From NCBI GenBank assembly GCA_017881055.1, contig JADGRF010000048.1:1-39158 (forward strand): a DNA stretch of 39,158 nucleotides, written 5' to 3'. Position numbers and translations under genes: made by a program. Source of the DNA: Sandaracinaceae bacterium. Its GTDB lineage: Bacteria > Myxococcota_A > Polyangia > Polyangiales > JAFGIB01. Below are positions 31,230 through 39,158 of the stretch, one piece after another. A model generated the notes under the pieces. The model did no database searches and was not told the DNA's origin. It was given only the letters and a program-made list of their open reading frames with translations. Positions within the stretch are counted from its first letter, which is position 1; the number at the start of each line of letters is the position of its first letter.

Positions 31230-34200
31230 GTGCCTGCGAAAGCGACGCGAGCAGCGAGCGTGAGTCGCGGAGCGCGTGTGTTCGTGGACCACGCCAGGCG
31301 CTTACTCGACGACGCACGCGGTCGAACCTTGTCGCCGGCCGAGCTGAAGACACAGACCGTGTCGCTCGCGGGCTCGTTGCTCGAAGCGGTGGAGCACGAG
31401 AAGACGGCGGTCGAGCGTAAGCACGCTGCCCTACTCGCACGCCTGATGATGGATCGGGATGGGCAGGTGTTCACGACGCTGCTTACGGATCGCGTGTACC
31501 GCAGCGCTGCGTCAGAACGCGTGGTCGACCAAGCTCGCTACTTGCTGCGCGCGATTGGTATTCCGCAGTACCTGCCCATCGTCGCGCGAGCGCAGCTGCA
31601 ACTCTTGTTGCGGGCTGGGCCGTTCCTGCCGGAGCCCGCGGCGCGCGGCGTGCTTCGCGAGCTTCGCGAGCAGACCAAGGGTGTGGTGTTTTCGTCCGAG
31701 CCGTCCGCGCTTGGCAAGCACCTCGCACTGCGCCGCGACGCGGGCGTGCATGTAAATCTGAATCAGCTCGGCGAGGCGGTGCTCGGCGAGCGCGAAGCAA
31801 GCCACAAGCTGCACCAGTACTTAGGGCTCCTGGCGCGACCGGATGTCGAAGCGATCTCGATCAAGCTGTCGTCGATCGCGAGCCGGGTGGATCTCGTGCC
31901 GTACGCGCAGACGCTCGAAGAGCTGCGTCCGCGTCTGCGTTCGGTGTATCGAGCCGCGCTCGACCACCAGTATCTGCGGGCGGACGGCAGTCGTGTCGCG
32001 AAGCTCGTGAGCATGGACATGGAGGCGTACCGGGATCTCCAGCTCACGTTCGAGCTGTTCACGGGTGTGCTCGACGAGCCCGAGCTCTTGCCCTTGCGCG
32101 CGTGCATCGTGCTGCAAGCGTATCTGCCCGACTCGTCTTCCTTGCAAGAGGAGCTCACGCGCTGGGCGGCGCAGCGGGTTGCGCGTGGCGGAGCGCCGGT
32201 GCGGCTGCGCATCGTCAAAGGCGCGAACCTCGCGGCCGAACGGATCGAGTCGGCGGCCCGGGGTTGGGCGCTGCCGATCTACGGTAGCAAGCTCGAGGTC
32301 GACGCGAGCTACAAGCGCATGGTCGAGCATGCCACGCGCCCCGAGCACGCCAGCGTCGTGCAGCTTGGCATCGCGAGCCACAACCTGTTCGATGTGGCGT
32401 ACGGCTTATTGCTGCGTGAGAGCCGAGGCGTCGGCGCGCACGTGGGCTTCGAGCTGCTGGAGGGCATGGCAGATCCGTTGCGGCGTGTACTGGGTGCGCT
32501 CGTCGACGACGTGCTTCTGTATTGCCCCGTGGTCGACGACGCATCGATGCAAACGGCGATCGCGTATCTGCTACGGCGGTTGGACGAGAACACGGCCGAA
32601 GAGAATTTTTTGCGCAACAGCTTCGGTATGCAGCGCGCGAGCGCGAGCTTTCACGAGGAACAAGCACGGTTCGAGCGTGCGTTGGATCTGTCGACGACAG
32701 TCTCGACTGAGCCCCTACGCGCGCAGGATCGCCGCGTCGAGGAACGCGACGTACGCGCTGACGTGTTCGCGAACGAAGCGGATACGGATTTTGCGCTCGC
32801 TCGGAATCGGGATTGGCTGCGGCAGTGTCTGGCCAGCGTGCACGAGCGGCCGAGCTTCGAGGTGCCGCTGCAGATTGGCGGTGTTCGACGCTTCGGTCCG
32901 CACCACGCCGAGGGCTTCGACCCTTCCCGTCCTGGCCTCGTGCCCTATCGCTTCGCGCAGGCAACTCCGGAGGAGCTCGAAGTCGCGCTCGTCACAGCGC
33001 AGCGCGCGGCGCGCACGTGCGCCGACACGCCTTGGCAGGAGCGCGTCGGCTGGTTGCGGGCGATCGCGGCAGGGCTGCGAGCGCACCGCGGTGAGTTGAT
33101 CGGTACGATGGTGCTGGACGCTGGCAAACGCGTCGACCAGGCCGACGTCGAGATCTCCGAGGCGATCGACTTCGCGGAGTACTACGCGCGTTCGTACCCC
33201 GAGCACACGGGGCGCAGCGAGCTGCGGCTCTCGCCCAAAGGCGTGGTCTTGGTGACGCCGCCGTGGAACTTCCCACTCGCGATCCCCGCCGGCGGCGTGT
33301 TCGCGGCGCTGGTCACGGGTAACGCGGTCCTACTCAAGCCCGCAACCGAGACCGTGCTCGTCGGGGAGCGGCTTGCCGATGTCTGCTGGAACGCGGGCGT
33401 GCCGTTGGAGATCTTGCAGCTTTTGCTGTGCGAGGATGAAGTTGCCTCGCGCTTGGTTCGAGACGAGCGCGTGAGCACCATCGTCCTGACCGGAGCCACG
33501 GCCACGGCGCGCCTGTTCCAGACGCTGCGGCCCGGTGTCGACTTGCTCGCGGAAACCGGCGGCAAGAACGCCATCGTCGTGACCGCGGCGGCGGATCGCG
33601 ATCAAGCGATCAAAGACGTGCTGCAGTCCGCGTTCGGACACGCCGGGCAGAAATGCAGCGCGGCGAGTCTTCTGATCTGCGAGGCGGAGGTCTACGACGA
33701 CGCCACGTTCATGCGCACGCTGGAGGATGCGGCGGCAAGTTTGCCCGTGGGCTCGGCGTGGGATCTGCGGTCCGTGGTGACACCGCTGATCCGGCCGCCC
33801 ACGGCTGCTCTCGCACGCGCGCTGACCACGCTCGAGCCGGGAGAGAGTTGGTTGGTGCAGCCGAGCGCACACCCGGACAACCCACGCCTCCTCGGCCCCG
33901 GCATCAAGCTCGGTGTTGACGCAGCTAGCTTCACGCACATGACCGAGCTGTTCGGACCCGTGCTCGGTGTCATGCGCGCGCGGGATCTCGAGCACGCGAT
34001 CGCGCTGGTGAATGCAACGCCCTACGGCCTCACCTCAGGCCTATGCTCGCTGGACGAGCGCGAGCAGCTGCGTTGGGCCGAGCACGTGGTTGCGGGCAAT
34101 CTGTACGTGAATCGCGGGATCACAGGCGCCATCGTGCAGCGGCAACCCTTCGGGGGGCACAAGGGTTCCAGCTTCGGTCCCGGTGCGAAAGCGGGCGGCC

Positions 34201-34865
34201 CGAACTACCTGCTCCAGCTCTGCCGGATCGAAGATGGCACCCTATCCTCCGAGCTCGATCCGCCCCACCCGAACGCAGCGACGTTCCTCGCGTATCTCAA
34301 GCGCTGCGTCGATGCAGCTGACCATCGCCGGCTCGCAACGGCGGCGTGCGTCTATCAGCACGCGATGCGCAGCTACTTCGCGAAGGCACACGACCCGAGC
34401 CGCGTGCTCGGCGAGCTGAACCTGCTTCGCTACCAACCGAGCTCTCCGCTCGTGGTGCGGCTGTCGGCCGACGGCGTGGTCGGCGATGCGCTTTTGGCAT
34501 GTCTGGCGGGCCTCTCCGCCAACGTTCAGCTCATCCTGAGCGTCGCGCCGAAGGTCGCACAGGATGTGCCGTGGCTGACGGCGCTGCCGCTAGTGACGTG
34601 CGCGGTCGAGAGCGCGGAAGCGTGTGCACTGCGGCTCACCGAGCCCGAAAGCAAGGTGGCACGGCTTCGGGCGATCGGAACGGTGGAGCCCGAGCTGGCT
34701 CGCGCGGCCTACGCTGCCAATGTGCACATCGCGCGCGAGCCTGTGCTGCTCGCTGCGCGTGTCGAGCTGCTGCATTACCTGCGCGAACAGAGCCTCACGG
34801 TCGCGTACCAGCGCAACGGCTACTGCGAGGGCAAGCGCCTGCTGCCCTGGGTCGCGTCGGACTGA
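31230..34865 (+). CDS. putA: Bifunctional proline dehydrogenase / glutamate-semialdehyde dehydrogenase PutA
   Basis: A 1211-residue enzyme converting proline to glutamate. The FAD-binding proline dehydrogenase barrel spans about 80-480 (KLSSIASRVD, RLRIVKGANLAAER, HVGFELLEGMAD). The aldehyde dehydrogenase domain spans about 530-1010, with PWNFPLAIPAGG, E775 in ETGGKN and C809 in GQKCSAAS, and the closing PFGGHKGSSFGPGAKAGGPNYL. About 200 residues follow, corresponding to the C-terminal ALDH-like domain of long PutA enzymes, which helps seal the substrate tunnel. There is no N-terminal ribbon-helix-helix domain, so it is not a repressor of its own gene (type B layout). The GTG at 31230 is assumed; a GTG at 31260 is possible. 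It ends directly against the convergent gene. Confidence 0.93.
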   Translation: MPAKATRAASVSRGARVFVDHARRLLDDARGRTLSPAELKTQTVSLAGSLLEAVEHEKTAVERKHAALLARLMMDRDGQVFTTLLTDRVYRSAASERVVDQARYLLRAIGIPQYLPIVARAQLQLLLRAGPFLPEPAARGVLRELREQTKGVVFSSEPSALGKHLALRRDAGVHVNLNQLGEAVLGEREASHKLHQYLGLLARPDVEAISIKLSSIASRVDLVPYAQTLEELRPRLRSVYRAALDHQYLRADGSRVAKLVSMDMEAYRDLQLTFELFTGVLDEPELLPLRACIVLQAYLPDSSSLQEELTRWAAQRVARGGAPVRLRIVKGANLAAERIESAARGWALPIYGSKLEVDASYKRMVEHATRPEHASVVQLGIASHNLFDVAYGLLLRESRGVGAHVGFELLEGMADPLRRVLGALVDDVLLYCPVVDDASMQTAIAYLLRRLDENTAEENFLRNSFGMQRASASFHEEQARFERALDLSTTVSTEPLRAQDRRVEERDVRADVFANEADTDFALARNRDWLRQCLASVHERPSFEVPLQIGGVRRFGPHHAEGFDPSRPGLVPYRFAQATPEELEVALVTAQRAARTCADTPWQERVGWLRAIAAGLRAHRGELIGTMVLDAGKRVDQADVEISEAIDFAEYYARSYPEHTGRSELRLSPKGVVLVTPPWNFPLAIPAGGVFAALVTGNAVLLKPATETVLVGERLADVCWNAGVPLEILQLLLCEDEVASRLVRDERVSTIVLTGATATARLFQTLRPGVDLLAETGGKNAIVVTAAADRDQAIKDVLQSAFGHAGQKCSAASLLICEAEVYDDATFMRTLEDAAASLPVGSAWDLRSVVTPLIRPPTAALARALTTLEPGESWLVQPSAHPDNPRLLGPGIKLGVDAASFTHMTELFGPVLGVMRARDLEHAIALVNATPYGLTSGLCSLDEREQLRWAEHVVAGNLYVNRGITGAIVQRQPFGGHKGSSFGPGAKAGGPNYLLQLCRIEDGTLSSELDPPHPNAATFLAYLKRCVDAADHRRLATAACVYQHAMRSYFAKAHDPSRVLGELNLLRYQPSSPLVVRLSADGVVGDALLACLAGLSANVQLILSVAPKVAQDVPWLTALPLVTCAVESAEACALRLTEPESKVARLRAIGTVEPELARAAYAANVHIAREPVLLAARVELLHYLREQSLTVAYQRNGYCEGKRLLPWVASD

Positions 34866-36395
34866 TCACATCGGATGCACGATGTGCTTCTTCGCATGCG
34901 CGCTCGGGATCGCTTGCGTGCGCGAGAAGCGCTTGTCGATCTCGGCGCGCAGCTGGTTGCTCGGGATCACGGCGTCGATCACCAGGTCGCTGGCGAGCTT
35001 GTAGATGTCGATCGCCTCGCGGTACTCGGAACGCAGCTCTTCGACATAGCGCTTGCGCTCGTCGCCTTCCGGTTTCTCCTGGATCTTGTTGTAGTAGACC
35101 GCGTTCACGGCCGCATCGGGACCCATCACGGCGATCGAAGCCTGCGGCAGCGCGATGCACGCATCGGGCTCGAACGCCGGCCCGCACATGGCGTACAGGC
35201 CTGCTCCGTAGGCCTTGCGCACGACCACGCTCAGCTTCGGCACGCTGGCCTCGCTCACCGCGGCGATCATCTTGGCGCCGGCACGAATGATGCCCTGACG
35301 CTCGACCTTCGTGCCGATCATGAAGCCTGGCACGTCGGCAAGGAACAACAGCGGCACGTTGAAGCTGTCGCACAGGCCGATGAAGCGTGCGGCCTTGTCC
35401 GCGCTGTCGACGAACAGCACGCCGCCGAGCCACTTCGGTTGATTGGCGACGATGCCCACGGTGCGCCCCGCGATACGTGCGAAGCCGGTGACCAGCTCAC
35501 GTGCGAAGCGCGGCTTGATCTCGAAGAAGCTGCCTTCGTCGACCAGCTCATGCACGACCGCGAGCATGTCGAACTGCTTGGTCTCGTCGCCGGGGATGAT
35601 CTCCTCGAGCGTCTTGCCGGAGCGAGCGGGCTCGCACGCTCCAGCTGACGGCGGCAAGCCGCTGGCGTTGCCCGGCAGGTAGCTGAAGTAGCGTTGAGCC
35701 AGCTGGATGGCTTCGTCTTCGGTCTGAGCGAGCAGATCGCCGCAGCCGGACACGCTGCAGTGCATGTGCGCGCCGCCCATCTCTTCGAGCGTGACCTTTT
35801 CTCCGATCACCATCTCAGCCATGCGCGGCGAGCCCAGGTACATGGAGGCATTGCCCTCGACCATCACCACGAGATCGCAGAACGCGGGGATGTAGGCACC
35901 GCCCGCGGCGGATGGGCCGAACAACACACAGATCTGCGGCAGGCGCCCGCTCATCTGCACTTGGTTGTAGAAGATGCGCCCTGCGCCACGACGGCCCGGG
36001 AACATCTCGATCTGATCGGTGATGCGCGCGCCCGCGGAATCGACCAAGTAGAACAACGGGCACGAGAGCTTCTGCGCCAGCTCTTGGATGCGTAGGATCT
36101 TCTCGACCGTGCGCCGTCCCCACGAGCCGGCCTTCACGGTCGAGTCGTTCGCCATCACGGCGACCACCCGGCCTGCGATCCGCCCTGTGCCGGTGATCAC
36201 CCCATCGGCGGGCAAGTCGTCCGCGACGACGTTTGCGAGCAGCGCGTCTTCGACGAAGCTGTCGGCGTCGCACAGGCGTGCGATCCGCTCGCGCGCGAAC
36301 AGCTTGCCGTCCTGCGTGTTCTTCGCGTGGTACTTCGCGGCGCCACCGCGTTCGATGGTGGCCCGGGTTTCTTCCAGCTTGCGATCCAGCGACAT
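34866..36395 (-). CDS. Acyl-CoA carboxylase carboxyltransferase (beta) subunit
   Basis: A 509-residue biotin-dependent carboxyltransferase with two crotonase-like halves. The acyl-CoA site is DSAGARITDQIEMFPGRRGAG and the oxyanion and biotin-side region is PGFMIGTKVERQGIIRAGAKM and VVRKAYGAGLYAM. The sequence fits the propionyl/methylcrotonyl/geranyl-CoA carboxylase group; propionyl-CoA would connect to the mutase operon in this window, but substrate cannot be settled. No biotin carboxylase/BCCP subunit is beside it. The ATG at 36395 is preferred, with GGGAGG upstream at a longish 11-base distance; a TTG at 36419 overlaps the upstream stop. Confidence 0.92.
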   Translation of the reverse strand: MSLDRKLEETRATIERGGAAKYHAKNTQDGKLFARERIARLCDADSFVEDALLANVVADDLPADGVITGTGRIAGRVVAVMANDSTVKAGSWGRRTVEKILRIQELAQKLSCPLFYLVDSAGARITDQIEMFPGRRGAGRIFYNQVQMSGRLPQICVLFGPSAAGGAYIPAFCDLVVMVEGNASMYLGSPRMAEMVIGEKVTLEEMGGAHMHCSVSGCGDLLAQTEDEAIQLAQRYFSYLPGNASGLPPSAGACEPARSGKTLEEIIPGDETKQFDMLAVVHELVDEGSFFEIKPRFARELVTGFARIAGRTVGIVANQPKWLGGVLFVDSADKAARFIGLCDSFNVPLLFLADVPGFMIGTKVERQGIIRAGAKMIAAVSEASVPKLSVVVRKAYGAGLYAMCGPAFEPDACIALPQASIAVMGPDAAVNAVYYNKIQEKPEGDERKRYVEELRSEYREAIDIYKLASDLVIDAVIPSNQLRAEIDKRFSRTQAIPSAHAKKHIVHPM

Positions 36396-36415
36396 GTGCT
36401 GCGTGGCCTCCCGGC

Positions 36416-37678
36416 TCAAAGCCGCTCGTGACGTAGCTGTTCGCCGTCCAGGATACCCAGAGCGAGCGGCCGTAGCACGAGACTGCCGCGACTATCGAGC
36501 AATCGGCCGGCCACGAACGCGGCTGGTGCCTGTTCGGTCAGCTCCTCGATGCGACGCAGCACACCCCCATCGTCGGGCGCGGACAAGCCGATCATACGGC
36601 CGTGCTCGTCGACCAAGGCGGGCGCTGCATCGCGCGAGATCGCAGCAGGCGCGACTATCGCGAACGGCTCATGCAGGCCGGCAAATTGGGCGACATCGGA
36701 GCGGTAGCGCTCGATCACCTTCCCGAAGTCGCGCTCCGCCCAGCTTTCGATCGTGCTCCAGGTCGGCCGGTCGAGCTCGATCCCGACCGTGTACTGCAAG
36801 AGGCGCGCTCGCCGGGGCGTGCCATGCGGGTCGAGCTCGCCGAAGCTCACCTCGATCATGCGCGGACACGGCCCGATCGAGGCGCCGTCGCTGCCCCGCA
36901 CGCGCTCCTCGCGCAGCGTTTCGCCGGTATCGCGATCGATCAAGTAGCGGCGCTCGATCTGCCCGCGCTCGATCCCGTTGACCACCTCGCGCGCCACCTC
37001 GATCAGCGTACGGTTGCTGACGCGTTGCAGCTGCTGCGTCTCGGCGCCCAGCCACGTGCAACGGCGCGCGTCCGCCAGCTCGTCACGCTTCGGGCTGCGC
37101 AAGTCGTCCGCCCACTGGCCCGCTGCGCCCAGCAACTTTGCGCACTCGTCCAGATCTCGCGCGTCGAGCGCGGTTTCCAAGCGACCGATGAAGCGACAAA
37201 ACCCGAGCGGCGCAGGGCGCGGCCCCAGGCGCACGAGTCGCTCGATGGTGTCCTTCACCGAGACGCCGCTGCGCGACGCGATTCCGGTGCGCACGATGGC
37301 GAGCGTGAGCTCTTCGAGCGCTTCGGCGAGCGCTGCGCCGTCGAACGTGGTGGGCTCCGAAGCCTCTTGCTCGCGCGGTTCCGGGACGGCGCTGCGTTGC
37401 CCGGGTCCCGCTGTGAGCGAACGGGGGCTCGGTGAGGGTCGCGGTTCGTCCCCGGCGGCGAAGCGCAGCGCCTGCTGCAGGTGAACGCAGACGCTCTGCC
37501 CGCACGAGCAGACTGCTTGAATTGCGCCTTTTTTGAGACGAATCGAGACGATCTCGGTGTCGGCGTCGAGCCCCACCTCGAAGCTCACGCGCTGGATCTC
37601 GGCGGGCTCTGCAGGTGCCTTCACGGTTTGCGCGAGCTCCGCGAGGGCTGCCTTCGCTGCGCGACGGAGCTCGTCCAT
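36416..37678 (-). CDS. SWIM-type zinc-motif protein, function unknown
   Basis: A 420-residue cytoplasmic-looking protein. A compact C-x-C-x4-C-x-H motif (C57, C59, C64, H66 in CSCGQSVCVH) matches the SWIM zinc finger, which mediates DNA or protein contacts. A Pro/Ser-rich linker (about 79-110) leads to a larger alpha/beta region without a recognisable domain. The start ATG at 37678 lies one base after the stop of the HEAT/TPR gene, so they are coupled; the carboxyltransferase gene follows. Large SWIM proteins in bacteria are often found with SWI2/SNF2 helicases, but no helicase is visible here. Confidence 0.7.
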   Translation of the reverse strand: MDELRRAAKAALAELAQTVKAPAEPAEIQRVSFEVGLDADTEIVSIRLKKGAIQAVCSCGQSVCVHLQQALRFAAGDEPRPSPSPRSLTAGPGQRSAVPEPREQEASEPTTFDGAALAEALEELTLAIVRTGIASRSGVSVKDTIERLVRLGPRPAPLGFCRFIGRLETALDARDLDECAKLLGAAGQWADDLRSPKRDELADARRCTWLGAETQQLQRVSNRTLIEVAREVVNGIERGQIERRYLIDRDTGETLREERVRGSDGASIGPCPRMIEVSFGELDPHGTPRRARLLQYTVGIELDRPTWSTIESWAERDFGKVIERYRSDVAQFAGLHEPFAIVAPAAISRDAAPALVDEHGRMIGLSAPDDGGVLRRIEELTEQAPAAFVAGRLLDSRGSLVLRPLALGILDGEQLRHERL

Positions 37679-37679
37679 G

Positions 37680-39158
37680 TCAGCTGCCCTTCGCGGCGCG
37701 CGCTTCGCTGCGCTCACGCAACGCGAACCGTACGCGGTCGGAAGCACGCCGCAGATCGAAGGCGAGGATCTCCTCGGTCAGTCCACGCGCGATCTCGACC
37801 CGTCCTTCGCGCTCCATCGCTTCTGCCCTGCGCAGAAATGCCTGAGCCATGGCCGCGATCGCGAAGCGGTGTGCCTCGATGTACGCCCGATCGATCTGCA
37901 CCGCGCGGCGAAACGCCGAGAGCGCCTGCGCCGTTTCGCCGCGGCGACTGCGCAGCATGGCGACGGCGAGCACGGGTTCCACGGCACCGCTACGCAGCGT
38001 GGCGGAAGCTTCGAAGCGTGCGATGGCGCGGGTGTGCGCGCCCACGGTCTGCCAGAAATACGCGAGCACGAGATGCACGAACACGCGTGCCCTAACCAGT
38101 GCGGGGTCCTTGCTGCGCGCCAGCGCGGCAGTCTTCGTCGTGTCCCAGGTGACGCTGGCCGCGGCTCCAGGTGCGGCCTCTTCGCCGAGTAGCTCCATAC
38201 GTGCGTGGATCGCAGATTCCGCTTCTTCGATTTCTGCGCGCGAGGACGAGCGCTGCGTGCGCTCGCGCAGGCGTGCCAGCGGCACGAGCGCACGACTGTC
38301 CGCGATGCGCCCCAAGGTCGTCACCGCGGCGCGCACTACCGGTTCGCTGGCGGAGTCGAGCAGCTCGCACAGCCGCTGCACGTCGTCGGTCGAGCCGAGG
38401 TCCGCCAGGGCGCAGATGGCCGCGGGAATCAGCGCAGTGTCGTCACCCGCGAGCACCTCACGCGCGTAGCGCTGGCCGCGCGCATCGCCGACTGCACCGA
38501 GCGCACCAGCCAACGCCAGGCGCTCTTCGGCGCGCACCGCTCGGTCGTACGCGCTCTTGAGCAGCACGTGGGCACGCGGGTCGTCGCTGCTCGCGAGACA
38601 GCGCGCCGCGGATGCAATCAGATCCGTCTCGTGAGCTTCGATGACGCAGCGCAGTGCCGGCAGCAGACGCGCATCGCCCGCGTGCTCGATCGCCCGCACG
38701 AACGCGCGAAGCAGTGTCTGGTCCGGCTGGCCCGCGCTGTCTTCGAGGACTGCCGAGACGTGGCGAACCACGAGCTCTGGCAAGTCGCGCGCCTTCGAGA
38801 ACAAGAGCGCGCGCTCCTCGCCCGCGAGCGCGCCGATCGGCTCTTCGTGCTCCTGACCGTCCCAGAACGCGACGATGCGTGCGCTCACGCGCGCTACCAG
38901 CTCGGTCCACGTCTTGTGCTCGGCTCGCGCGCTGCGACCTTCGGAACCGGACAGACTCGCGAGCACCCGCGTTGCCTCGTACGCGAGCGGCCCGGTGCCG
39001 AGCTCGATCAGCGTGTCGATCGCGCGTTTGCGCAGCGCCGCCGTCATGTCGACGTCCTGCACCAGCAACTCGCCGACGCGGCGGATCGCAGCGCGCCGCT
39101 GTCGGAGCGAACCGGCGCGCGCCACGGCCAGCAAGCTGCGCACGTCGTGGAGGCCATC
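37680..39158 (-). CDS. HEAT- and TPR-repeat protein, 5' end outside window
   Basis: The frame is open to the right edge (DGLHDVRSLLAVA before the first available GTG at 39143), so the N-terminus is probably missing. The visible part, about 490 residues, has alpha-helical repeats of HEAT character (for example LPALRCVIEAHETDLIASAA, VVRAAVTTLGRIADSRALVPL) to about residue 300, then TPR-like units (AHTRAIARFEASATLRSG, TAQALSAFRRAVQIDRAYIEAHRFA). Both are protein-binding scaffolds. No signal peptide can be judged. It is translationally linked to the SWIM-motif gene, suggesting a shared complex of unknown purpose. Confidence 0.75.
   Translation of the reverse strand, partial: DGLHDVRSLLAVARAGSLRQRRAAIRRVGELLVQDVDMTAALRKRAIDTLIELGTGPLAYEATRVLASLSGSEGRSARAEHKTWTELVARVSARIVAFWDGQEHEEPIGALAGEERALLFSKARDLPELVVRHVSAVLEDSAGQPDQTLLRAFVRAIEHAGDARLLPALRCVIEAHETDLIASAARCLASSDDPRAHVLLKSAYDRAVRAEERLALAGALGAVGDARGQRYAREVLAGDDTALIPAAICALADLGSTDDVQRLCELLDSASEPVVRAAVTTLGRIADSRALVPLARLRERTQRSSSRAEIEEAESAIHARMELLGEEAAPGAAASVTWDTTKTAALARSKDPALVRARVFVHLVLAYFWQTVGAHTRAIARFEASATLRSGAVEPVLAVAMLRSRRGETAQALSAFRRAVQIDRAYIEAHRFAIAAMAQAFLRRAEAMEREGRVEIARGLTEEILAFDLRRASDRVRFALRERSEARAAKGS

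Noticed and set aside
34860..34870. Zero-base gap between putA and carboxyltransferase stops (TGATCA) as a fusion or recombination scar
   Set aside because: Both proteins end at normal places for their families. Abutting stop codons are merely compact packing, and the palindrome follows from TGA meeting TCA.

Overview
The window is high-GC (about two-thirds G+C by eye), densely packed DNA from a bacterium that looks like a member of the Myxococcota, probably Polyangiales. This assignment is an inference. It rests on the base composition, many lipoprotein-type secreted proteins of unknown function, HEAT/TPR proteins, a large PutA without a DNA-binding domain, and the general gene mix. No rRNA, tRNA, CRISPR array, insertion sequence or prophage gene was found, and no stretch longer than about 180 bases lacks a gene.

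Layout. 1-5577 (minus strand): the first codons of a ribD-like gene, nrdR, an RlmD/RumA-type RNA methyltransferase, mnmA, a cysteine desulfurase probably dedicated to MnmA, and a receiver-histidine kinase. 5717-10864 (plus): methylmalonyl-CoA mutase small and large subunits and the chaperone GTPase MeaB. 10956-12953 (minus): a HARE-HTH protein with a degenerate Mrr-like nuclease domain and charged tails. 13077-14439 (plus): a PHA-system protein and D-Ala-D-Ala ligase. 14453-16743 (minus): two overlapping genes for exported proteins built from five copies of a cysteine-paired beta domain. 16855-24233 (plus): a ten-gene sulfur operon. 24277-27237 (minus): the S16-KhpA-RimM-TrmD-RNA methyltransferase-L19 operon. 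27401-29912 (plus): a UshA-like/tetraheme cytochrome fusion lipoprotein, an RlpA-type lipoprotein and a small lipoprotein. 29969-31108 (minus): acyl-CoA dehydrogenase. 31230-34865 (plus): PutA. 34866-39158 (minus): an acyl-CoA carboxylase carboxyltransferase, a SWIM-motif protein and a HEAT/TPR protein cut by the window edge.

The most interesting region is 16855-24233. It appears to encode a route from activated sulfate to cysteine through a protein-bound thiocarboxylate: an Rrf2 regulator without cluster cysteines, CysK, an E1-like adenylating enzyme, a CysO/ThiS-like carrier, a small E1-related protein, a CysM of the CysO-dependent kind, a JAMM protease, AprA- and AprB-like APS reductase subunits, and a LarE-like sulfur transferase. 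Two details stand out. The carrier ends in Gly-Gly-Arg, so it should need trimming before activation. The E1 appears split: the 246-residue protein keeps the nucleotide loop, Arg finger, Lys, Asp and zinc cysteines but lacks the N-terminal RYxRQ element, while the separate 138-residue protein has that element plus the C-terminal E1 segment but no ATP-binding core. This resembles the arrangement of eukaryotic heterodimeric E1 enzymes and is the best candidate here for an undescribed system.

Other links between genes: propionyl-CoA/methylmalonyl-CoA metabolism (mutase, MeaB, carboxyltransferase, acyl-CoA dehydrogenase), thiolation of tRNA (desulfurase plus MnmA), and a shared promoter type (TTGACG-like, 17-18 spacing, TAGCTT-like, with a GCTCCCCG element) in front of rpsP, rplS and the HARE protein gene.
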